Shown: piece after piece, positions 55,375-64,000 of the stretch | Layout of the letters: every line of letters begins with the position of its first letter | How positions within the stretch are numbered: position 1 is the stretch's first letter | Assembly (NCBI RefSeq): GCF_047948215.1 | Contig: NC_134460.1 | Location: forward strand, 124,199,324 to 124,263,323 | DNA: 64,000 nt | Source: Lycorma delicatula | Taxonomy: Eukaryota; Arthropoda; Insecta; Hemiptera; Fulgoridae | Direction of reading: 5' to 3' | Notes under the pieces: model-generated | What the model saw: only the letters and a program-made list of their open reading frames with translations | Told to the model about the DNA's origin: nothing | The model's database searches: none | Position numbers and translations under genes: made by a program

Positions 55375-55560
55375 GAAAAATCTATGATGCTTGGTACGGT
55401 CAGCGGCAAAAGAAGATCTGCCGCCAAAGGACCCGTTGGCTTGATACCATCAAAACTGACACAAAAATGGCCATGAAACAACTGAAAGAAGCAGAAACGA
55501 CAGAAACGAACGGAGAAAACTTGTCCGTAGAATCGCCGAGGGTCGGACATGACTGAACGG
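55375..55560 (+). mobile_element. Non-LTR endonuclease-RT C-terminal tail fragment
   Basis: The plus strand reads ICRQRTRWLDTIKTDTKMAM then, after a frameshift, RNERRKLVRRIAEGRT. The R-x-R-x-R-W-x-D-T motif followed by a R-R-x-L-V-R-R segment is the typical C-terminus of arthropod endonuclease-RT elements. It is short and out of frame. Confidence 0.6.
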
Positions 55561-55589
55561 ATAACAACAACATTGCAAGTAGTCTCCCG

Positions 55590-55995
55590 TACATGTGCCT
55601 ACACCTTTATATTGGTTTCAGGAAAACTTTATACAGCAACAACGAATTCGTCAAGGACGAATGAGACCGTCTACCAAGGATCCAATACAATCGTGCAAGT
55701 TTAGCATTTAGTTGTCTCCTCTTCTCTCTGACGTGATCCTTCTAGGTCAATCGACGATCTAGATATAACCCTAGGTACCAAACTCTGTCCGCGTAAGGGA
55801 TGAGACTATTGTCCAGTTGAACCGGAGGGCAATTACTCCTCCTCATGGTGAATGTCACGTGACTCGATTTGACAGGATTGACTTTCACCCACCCTCCATC
55901 TACGCAACCATTCGTTGATAAGGTTGAATGCAGCCTGCAGTTTGCCTGTGGCAAGGTCGGGTTCACCATCTACCGCTAAAATCGCTGTTTCGGTG
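55590..55995 (-). pseudogene. Jockey-like RT fragment, second copy
   Basis: On the minus strand: SDTETAILAVDGEPDLATGK (just after the catalytic YADD position, which is altered), LQAAFNLINEWLRRWR, then VKVNPVKSSHVTFTMRR, CPPVQLDNSLIPYADRVWYL, LYLDRRLT, then LNAKLARLYWILGRRS. This corresponds to the post-RT segment also kept in the element at 6.4-8.3 kb (SKHVIFTLRKENCPTV), but the two are clearly different copies. Both ends are truncated. Confidence 0.75.
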
Positions 55996-55999
55996 TCTG

Positions 56000-58900
56000 A
56001 TCTACACTTAAAAAAATTATTTAAAAAAAGATGAAGAAAGAAGATGGAATCAAGAATAAAAAAAGAAGTAAATTAGATAGCACCTAAATGATACAACTAC
56101 ATAAAAACGATAGCGATAACATTAAATAACCTTCCCCGATATATAATTCAAGGTCCTCTTTAAGTAACGGGCCCTTATCCCAACAGTAAATCATTAACAA
56201 ATCAGAATATTTTACTTAGCACTGATTTTATTTATCTTCTTTTATTTTAGGAGGCGAAGTTAGGACTGAATAAATCTTTTCTATCACTTTAATCCAGTTA
56301 AAAAAAAATACATTACTATTTAAATAACAACAAAAAATATCATTAATGTAAAACTATGAAATAAATGAATAAAATAAATTATAAAACTGCTGTATTTTTT
56401 CGTTAACTTCAAAAAAGAAAACTACTAAACAAAACACTTTTTTTTATATATTATAGTAAAACGGTACTTTGGGTTAGTAAGTACATTTACAAACCCTTAA
56501 CTTGATGCTGATAATAAACTGTCAAAACTTAATAAAATATTATTTTTTTAATTTTCAAAACAACTATATCTTATTTTACTTTTCTTAATTATTTCTTTAT
56601 CACAACTTGGATATATCTACAAAAAACCGTTAATTGTGCAAAAAACGAAGGCAAAAAAAGGGCATCTTGATAAAAATACAAAAGAAGGAAAATTATTAAT
56701 ACGTTAAATGGAGTAAAATTCTCTAAAATTCCAAAACAAAATCTTATTTTTTAATCTATGTTTTCCGTCTAAATTTGCTGAATTTTCGAGTTAAAAATTC
56801 TTTAAACATCAGGTTACATACAATTATCTGTAAAAATAAAATATTAATCAACGATAGTCAAACAAGTTTTCCAATCTTAAATTCTTCTATATACACAACG
56901 TATTTATTTTCTTTTGTTTGAAAAAATTTAAATTATGTGAAAAGAATAAACACAAAGCCATCAGAGCACAAAGCCACCAGAGCAATTTCCTTATAAAATA
57001 AAAAAAGAATTATCAAAATTAGTCCAATTAATAAAGCGTATGTGCTTTATCAACTGGACTAATTGATGACTGGTATTTGATTAATTAATATTTGATGAAC
57101 ATAAAAAAAATACAAATGAGAAACTACTTTTTATGAAGTCGTTTAAAAATAGTATAATTCAAATAACATTTAAATAGTAGATAATACATTTTATATGTAT
57201 CGTAAGTTATAAATAACATAATTAATTATAGTCCTCTATTTAATTAATAAATGAGGTCTTGGGTTCGATCATTCAACAGCGAGGACATTAATAATAATTT
57301 TGTCATCCTACACAAACCACATTTTAAGTGCCAAATTAAAGCTGAAGTATTCATTAAAGTTATTTTTAATTCAAGAGGTATAAAATTCCATACGTTGCAC
57401 ATAAAATTTCATAAGTTGCACATATTATGTAATATGATTTATACAGTAATTTTTTTTTTGGGGGGTTTTGTAACGAAAAACTAGGTACCCGAACCGTTCT
57501 AAGTTTCTACTAACAATCATAAAAGTAAACATATTAATTTAATATTTGTGTTATTTAACATTTTAAAATATCAAATAAATCATTAAAGTGATCGGCTCTT
57601 AAATTTTGGAGTTTTAAATTATTTCTTCTTTTTTTTTTTTTGAAAGGATTGTTGAAGATTGATTTTAAACGGTTGTACTTTTAAGAATGATTATCTTTTT
57701 TTTTGTATTGACCAGCTGATGTCGTAAATATAAATATTGTTCCACAGAAATTAAAAAGCAATTTCAAAATAAGTTTGAGCGACCAAAACATTAAAAAAAT
57801 ATATTCGTGTTCGTTCTACACAAGAAAGGTTTCAGGGTTTGATAGAATTAGTATCCTGAAATGGCAACAGCTTTACGCGAGTTGGTATGGGTAATTTCCG
57901 TATAAAATGCTGTAAAACCAATATAACAGCTGTGCTAGCAAGTAGCTAAGAACAAAAACAATAAAATTACGTTTGAACTTATAATATTACGCTTCTAAAT
58001 TAATCATAATAAATACTTGACGAACATATTTACATGCTATAAGTGGGTATCAATAAATAAGAAAAGAAAAAGGTAGAAGACTGGTATTACTGAACGATAG
58101 TTAAATCATAGTCGATAGTTACCAACGACTTCGGTAACGATAATTACCATAGTCATGATGATTACCATACATTTTCCCGAATAGCGAAAGTTCTTCGAAA
58201 TGATCCTCCTGAATCTATTTTACCGAAAATACAATTAAATAACGTAATTTATTAATTATATATAATATGATTTATTACCAATGACATTAATTTCGTCTTA
58301 TAATTTTTATATCCCGTATTTATGCTTCTTTTCAATCTCGAACATCGCACCATTTCTTTTTTGGAGCGCCTTTAAAAAATTTTCCAAGGCTTAACTCTGC
58401 TACAAAGATCTCTGTATCAGCTCGCTATTTTTAAAAGTGAACGTTCAAGCACAAATGATGTTTTTTTCTGCGGTGGAATGCATATCCTTTCTATTAACAT
58501 TCGATTATTCTTTGCAACGGTTCCCAAAATTATAAAACCTTGTTTGAAAATGGATGGAAGAGCTACCTAAAAATATACGAGATATAATATATTTACCCCG
58601 TTCTTCAGTTTTTCTTATCGATTTATTTGTCATTATTACAGCTTTTGCTTCTTCGGTATTACCCATATAATCGTCCTGAGATCTTAATGAATCTTTTCAT
58701 AATTTCAATACTTCCATTCTTGCCTTGCATTTGTTTATTTTAAATCTATTAAATTCCAATATGTTTTATTCTTACTTATTTTCGTTAGAAAATAAATAAA
58801 CAGATCATCTACTATAAATTATTTTGTTATCAACAATTTATGAATTAGGATTCATTGTAACATAATTTTTTTTCAATAAACAAAGATGCTTAAATAGCAA

Positions 58901-59920
58901 ACAGACGTATTCGGGAAAATTAATACTTTGACAATTTGAACACTCGAAAATAATTCAGTCGAGAAAATATTTATTCAGGAAAAAAAATCATTCGTTAAAA
59001 ATATATTCAGGAAAACAGTCTGAGAACCGACGGCAACAAATCAAGACAAATTAGGTATTTATCTCAAAAATCAGACCGGTTATTTTATTTAGTATCAAGA
59101 TAAATTTAAAACTTGAGAAAATAATGATAAACTTTACACCGGAAATATATTTTTATCTGGTTTAGATTCTTAAAAAAAAATTATTTATTTAATCTTAAAA
59201 TTCTTAAAAATGTGGATATGAAAAAAGATTCTGAAACGGTGAGATAGGTTAAGGAACGAAAAATTTAGCAAGAATGTTCCGGCAGAAAAAAATTAAATTA
59301 CTATATAAAATTTAAGAAACAAACTGACTTTTCATTAACTATAAAAGGGTATAAAGGGTCTAAGATATATTAGAAGGAAGCGATTGTAAAAAGTAGAAAA
59401 ATAATACATTTTGAACGTGTGAAAACAAAATAAGGATATGAAAAGATAAACAGAAAAAGCATGATAAAGTATAATGTAAAAACAGATAAAACCTGTAAAG
59501 CAGAAAACAAAAAAAAGAGGAAATATGTTTTAATTTGTTTTATGCCAATTAATGTTCTGTTACGTTAGCATGTTATTGAAAAAAAAATTTCAACAAATCG
59601 TATTTGTGAACATCCTTGCGTTCGCGATTAAAAAGATATGTAACACCCTATTACTCCGATAGCAGATGACTTCGTTTACCTACATTTTAGGAAACGAAAT
59701 AAGTTATATATTACGAAGTTTATATATAAATTTTATACATTATCTTTCAGACCATAAGATCACAAAGAACGTTACAAATACAATAAATAGTACAAATACA
59801 ATACGTCCTAATACAATCAGCCCGAATTATAACAGCGATTCCTTTTGTAATAAAATAATTTCTGCTTTTTAACTTTCTACTACTAAGAGAACAATCAATT
59901 GAAGAAATTATGGATTTTTT
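56000..59920. other. Long AT-rich non-coding DNA
   Basis: No gene, shared repeat or RNA recognised. ATTAGTCCAATTAATAAAGC and CAACTGGACTAATTGATG around 57018-57068 form a small imperfect inverted repeat. Open frames such as 57251-57484 and 59666-59872 show no domain. Confidence 0.4.
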
Positions 59921-59923
59921 TTC

Positions 59924-60801
59924 GGAATTCCCCCCCCCCCCCCTAAAAAAACACTTAATTTTTTAACCAATGGGCAAAAAATTGATGTATTTTTAATATC
60001 CAATAACAATTAGGTGGGAATATGCTTGTTTCAAAATAGCAGGAAATATTGATATTAACAATAACCCGGTTGTAGAAATAACCCAATAACACACTAACAT
60101 TCTCTTATATACCAGTCATTTCAAAAATTCTCCATATTAACATATTTTACATATTAAAAATATAAGCATTATTGCTTATAATTATAGATATAAATTATAA
60201 ATATAATCTAACCAAACTTAACCTTCGCTCGCTTCGATCGCTAAACTCGACTAATAAACAGTCATTTTTTGATTATTTAAATAATAAATAATTGCCGGCC
60301 TCCGTGGCGCGAGTGGTAGTGTCTCGGCATTTCATCCGGAGGTCCCGGATTCGAATTCCGGTCAGGCATGGCATTTTCAAAAATTAAATAAAATTTAAAA
60401 AAATAATTCCAGCAATAATTATTGAATTTATTATTTAAATATTCAAAGCATTACTATTAATTAGAAAGCTTAGCGAGCGAAGCGACCGTAGGTTAAGTTT
60501 GGTTAGATTATATTTATAAAAATAAATATAATTGGTTATAAAAATGATAATATAAGTGTTTATATCTGATTATTGGGTTATTTCTCCAACCTGGTTATTG
60601 TTATCAATATTTATTGCTATTTTCAGTTATCTCAGGTGAAAAACTTTCAACCTTTTCGGGGGGAGAAACAAAACATTAGTAATTTTGATTTTTGAATTTA
60701 AAACATGCATATTCCCACCTAATTCTTATTGGATAATAAAAATACATTGATTTTTAGCTAACTGGTTAAAAAATTAAGTGTTTTTTTGGGAGGGGAATTC
60801 C
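59924..60801. mobile_element. Long foldback element with a SINE near the centre
   Basis: The left arm (59924-60293) and right arm (60401-60801) are reverse complements along most of their length: GGAATTCCCC, TAAAAAAACACTTAATTTTT, TAACCA, CAATTAGGTGGGAATATGC (left) against AGAATTAGGTGGGAATATGC (right, inverted), AATAACCCAATAA, TATAATCTAACCAAACTTAA, CCTTCGCTCGCTTCG (left) against CCTACGGTCGCTTCG (right, inverted), and TTTAAATAATAAAT. The right arm retains about 100 bp that the left lacks. There is no coding capacity. It fits a foldback-type non-autonomous DNA transposon or an inverted duplication. A TSD was not resolved. Confidence 0.85.
60294..60400 (+). mobile_element. SINE-C, short copy inside the foldback
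   Basis: GCCGGCCTCCGTGGCGCGAG, TGGTAGTGTCTCGGCATTTC, ATCCGGAGGTCCCGGATTCG, AATTCCGGTCAGGCATGGCA then a short A-rich tail. AAATAATT at 60286-60293 and 60401-60408 brackets it as an 8-bp target duplication. Only the tRNA-like head and a few further bases are present, so it may be a head-only retrotranscript. Confidence 0.8.
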
Positions 60802-60860
60802 TAAATTATCTGTCATGAATAAATGTATAAAATTAATATTTTTAACATGTATCTAAGTTA

Positions 60861-60884
60861 CTACCATCATGTACATGATAGTAG
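60861..60884. repeat. 24-bp palindrome and ATCATG-rich stretch
   Basis: CTACCATCATGTACATGATA+GTAG is palindromic except for one position pair. ATCATGTACA, CATGATG and TACATG words recur to about 60965. Confidence 0.85.
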
Positions 60885-60969
60885 CAGTACATCATGTACA
60901 AGTTAGTACGTGATTATCACCATGATGATATAACATGATGTTATGAGCATCTGTACATGTATCTATCGA

Positions 60970-61489
60970 TATACTACAAAAAATTACAGTAAAAATAGAC
61001 TTTTAACAAGAAACTAATTATGGGTTCAATGAAACTTTGGGAAATTTTACTTCCGTCATGTAATTTAAGAAATGAAGAGTCCCGAGTATCAGATTGGAAT
61101 GATTTTTTTAAAGGTTGAAGAATCAAAAAACCGGGTTTTTCGTGAATTTAGTTAAATTACGTTTTTTTCTGAAAATAGCTCAAATTCCCGAGAAAACCCT
61201 TTTTTTATGATCTAGTTAGTACCTCTTTTTAACAATTTGCAAAATTCATAATTTGAAGTTCATTTTCGCAAACAACTTTTTAACAAAGCTTCGGATCAAA
61301 AAATGTATTAAATAATAATTGTACGGCTTTCAATTCTTGATAATTTGCTTTTTATTCCCAAAAAATATTTCAATCCCCAAAGAATTATTTTCTAAATTTG
61401 TCATTTTTAAGAAGTTTTATAAAAGTATATGATCTTTTTATAATATTTTTATCTTTAATTTCCTAAGTATTTGGCACCGTTGGTATTAA
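60970..61489. other. AT-rich non-coding DNA
   Basis: No feature recognised. Confidence 0.4.
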
Positions 61490-61942
61490 TACATTTGTAT
61501 AAATTAAAGTTTCCATATACCAACAATTGTCAATATATATGTCCTACTTTAGGAGTCATTACTCCATCAGGAATTTCATGGAAGATGTTAATTCAAAATT
61601 TGTATGTATAACTTCTCTATGTATAATTATATTTTTAATTAAAATTGTTATATTCATAATAGTCTATAAATATAGATTTATATTTCATAATAGTCGTAAA
61701 CATCTTACGGACATGACGTTACATTCTTAACGATGTATAAATTATTATTTTTTTGACGATCGATTATTATGAATACAACAATTTTAATTTAAAATATAAT
61801 TAAACATAGAGAATTTACACTTAAATTTTAAATTAACATCTTCTATGAAATCCCTGATGATGAAGTACTGACTCCGAAGGTACTAGGAAATATATATTGA
61901 AAATTGTTGGTAAGTCGAAATTTTAATTTATACAAATATTTT
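61490..61942. mobile_element. Inverted-repeat element with hammerhead-like motif in its arms
   Basis: The left arm (about 61490-61668) and right arm (about 61758-61942) are reverse complements over about 170 bp. Shared phrases are TTTGTATAAATTAAA, ACCAACAATT, CAATATATAT, GGAGTCA, ATTTCAT, GAAGATGTTAATT, TCTCTATGT, AATTAAAATTGTT and ATTCATAATA. About 90 bp of unrelated AT-rich sequence separates them. Penelope-like elements are known to carry hammerheads in repeats of variable orientation, but no RT is present here. The open frame at 61527-61730 lies in the left arm and is not convincing. Confidence 0.7.
61848..61892 (+). ncRNA. Hammerhead-ribozyme-like motif, second type
   Basis: In the right arm: TCC, CTGATGA, stem II GAAGT/ACTCC (one A-C mismatch) with loop ACTG, GAA, a short stem III GG/CT around TA, then cleavage position A and GGA pairing with TCC. 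The core differs from consensus at the last A of GAAA, replaced by G and pairable with U. In the left arm (minus strand) the same place has stem GGAGT/ACTCC perfectly paired, but CTGATGA and GAAA are damaged. Activity is doubtful; descent from a hammerhead is the suggestion. Confidence 0.35.
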
Positions 61943-62394
61943 TATTGTAGATAAATATTCTAAAAGTATTTTTTATCAATCATGGAATTTATATTTTACA
62001 GTTATTCACGAAAACCCCATTTTTTAGCCCCTCAATCCTTAATTTTAAAAAACTACCCCTATCAAACACTTGAGAGTCATCGGTTTCTTAAACTAAATCC
62101 CAAAACATCAGTTTTTAAATTATATTTACGTTTTAAATTTTTTTCAAAGTTTCGTTGTACTTCTAATATAGTTCCTTATTTCATTTTTATTTTATACTAA
62201 TTTTTTGTACTAAAATTAAAAGTAGTAACATTTTTCATCGATATACAAAGTTTATTTTCTTTTATTCAAAATAAGGGAAAAGTATCGCTTAATAATACGA
62301 GACAGAAAAATATTTAAAACATTTAATTTTCTCAATAAAAACAAAGGTGGATCATTAATAAAAATAAATTATTATTAATAATCTGGCATCTCAA
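61943..62394. other. AT-rich non-coding DNA
   Basis: No confident feature. The plus-strand frame at 61982-62200 has no recognised domain. Confidence 0.4.
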
Positions 62395-62960
62395 TAGATA
62401 CCAAACTTAAACATTACAAAACTGTAATCAGACCTATAATATCATATGGAAGTGAAACACTCTTCAAACTAAGATCCAACATTTCTTACTCAAGAGAGAT
62501 GCAAAAAATAGAAAGACGAATTCTAAGAACATGAATAAATAAAAAACGACTTGCTGATGGGGGAGAATGGAGACTCATACCAAACCAAGAGGTACTTAAA
62601 GACGTAGAACCAGCTTTATAAAGAAAAGAATCTCCTTCTTTGGACACATAATAAGAACAGAACCGAACAGGCTCGTCAGGAAACTGATCAAGAAATACTG
62701 GAAAATGTCCTAAACACCGACCTGGTAACCGAAATTAAACAAGATATGCAAGAACTAAAAATCAAAATAGATGATTTACGAAAAAACTGACAAATAGAAA
62801 TACTAAAAGAAGCAAACTCCAGATTTAAAACTACAGAAAAGAAAACAACAAGGGTTTGTTCAGAAGAACTCAAAAAACCAAGATCTGACAGAATGTAGAA
62901 GTATTGGGAGCCAATCAAGAAGAAAAATAAAAAGAAAAGACGAACCAGAGTAAAGTGGAA
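62395..62960 (+). mobile_element. Non-LTR endonuclease-RT element, 3' end, degenerate
   Basis: Reading the plus strand across frames: ISIDTKLKHYKTVIRPIISY, GSETLFKL, MQKIERRILRT, GEWRLIPNQEVLKDV, KKRISFFGHIIRTEPNRLVR, KLIKKYWKMS, IKQDMQELKIKIDDLRKN and, at the end, ELKKPRSDRM, KYWEPIKKKNKKKR. This is the same domain order as 24790-25765, so it is a second copy of that family. Stops and shifts show it is inactive. The fragment starts after the FADD box. Confidence 0.75.
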
Positions 62961-63194
62961 TAAAGTGGTCCACTGTGACCTCACAATCTTCAACAAAAAA
63001 AAAAATTATTTTCAAAAATTTTTATCTCCGATATTATTTTTAATATTGCGGCTGTTATCTAGAGTTCAGTTATTTTTTAAAAGCGCACGCATTATCGTAG
63101 AAGTTGAATTTATTAAATCTGATAATAAGCTGCGGTTTCTAAATGTGATGTTGTAGTGTTATATAATTATTTTTTTATTTTTATTTTTATTTTA

Positions 63195-63231
<37 letters not shown>

Positions 63232-64000
63232 ATAAGTTGCTACATTCGTACGTGGTTTTGATAACAGCAGTTCTCTTCGGTCACAGTAGGGGAACTGTGG
63301 TACATAGTTGTACTATTATATTATATACGTGAAGTGCGGCGGGCGGGAATGCCTAATACATAATTGAAGATAGCTTCTTCAAGAATGTTTTTCATAGTTT
63401 TATTTATATATATTATATGAATTTTACATCATTATATTTTCTACTATATTATAAGCTTTTAAGTAGAAAATTATAATTATTATGTAAACGTACATAGTAG
63501 ATAAATAAACAGAGAAACCACAACAAATTTAATTAACATGAACAAGTTTTTTTGAGTCTGTTATATTTCTTCAGTAGTTTTTACGCGATTGAATTTAATC
63601 GATTAGCAAATGTTACTTTTTTCTTTTGGCTAGTGGCTATTTTAAATTTTTTCTCTCATAATTGAAAAACCAGCGTTTCGAAAAAAGCGAATCATATTCT
63701 AAATAAGAGTAAATAGATAAGAAGGAAAAAATACAAGAGAGGTTTTTTCCCTAATAAAGCTTTAATAATAATCCGCTGTAACTTTATCCTAGAATGATTC
63801 TATTCATACAAATGCCTTCCAACCTTATTTTACGTTTGGTACACATGTCAATTTATTTCAAACTAAAAATATAGATTCATGATGTATCATGTTACTTCAT
63901 TAAAAAAATTTAACTTTTGATATTTATACAAATACTGTTAATATACGAATAAATTTATTTTTTTTAATAATTTGATACCTTGCTGCTTGACAATAGAGCT
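62961..64000. other. AT-rich non-coding DNA
   Basis: Contains an ATT trinucleotide tract at 63200-63229. A moderately GC-rich stretch at 63240-63360 holds a hairpin CACAGT/ACTGTG (about 63281-63298) and GCGGCGGGCGGGAATGCC. No gene recognised. Confidence 0.4.
63200..63229. repeat. ATT microsatellite
   Basis: (TTA)n, about 9-10 units. Confidence 0.95.

Noticed and set aside
1..64000. CRISPR array, bacterial operons or ribosomal RNA
   Set aside because: No regularly spaced repeats with unique spacers, no rRNA-like conserved stretches and no bacterial gene density; the content is typical of an insect nuclear genome.

Overview
The window looks like gene-poor, repeat-rich nuclear DNA of an insect. 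It is very AT-rich, has many TA, CA and CT microsatellites, and carries decayed jockey-like and RTE-like retrotransposons, mariner-type transposases and several tRNA-derived SINE families. The mixture suggests a hemipteran, perhaps a planthopper or lanternfly relative. That is recall-based inference, not something the sequence proves. I recognise no intact host protein-coding gene; nearly all open frames belong to transposon remnants or are chance.

Layout. 1-4 kb: AT-rich DNA with one promoter-like cluster (three TGACGTCA sites in a 46-bp perfect palindrome, then TATA and initiator), a hammerhead-ribozyme-like motif, a GC-rich island and a diverged tandem repeat. 4-6 kb: a diverged direct repeat flanking a SINE piece and a second GC-rich island. 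6.4-8.3 kb: an internally deleted jockey-like element (minus strand). 9.8-12.4 kb: an RTE-like element (minus strand). 12.9-16.3 kb: a SINE cluster, including a SINE nested inside a SINE. 18-19.9 kb: a small inverted-repeat element, a GC-rich island and a polypyrimidine tract. 24.8-27.7 kb: two retroelement 3' halves lying tail to tail. 28.8-33 kb: SINEs and a roughly 1-kb repeat, here called N1, one copy of which carries a SINE with a clean 15-bp target duplication. 35-37.4 kb: a decayed mariner-like transposase and another N1. 37-51 kb: mostly featureless AT-rich DNA with one GC-rich segment near 45 kb. 51-54 kb: a second mariner, a GC-rich island and two more hammerhead-like motifs. 55-56 kb: two retroelement pieces. 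59.9-62.9 kb: a long foldback with a SINE near its centre, a 450-bp inverted repeat with a hammerhead-like core, and a retroelement 3' end.

The most unusual signal is a set of about 50-nt motifs matching the hammerhead ribozyme core (CTGATGA, stem II, GAAA, short stem III, cleavable UH). They sit at 1611-1661 (minus), 51230-51282 (minus) and 53817-53864 (+), and their stem II shows compensatory base changes. A related version lies in an arm of the inverted repeat at 61.5-61.9 kb. A second theme is four perfect 18- to 23-bp-arm hairpins or palindromes in otherwise decayed sequence.

All calls were made by eye, without database or folding software. Boundaries of degenerate elements are approximate.
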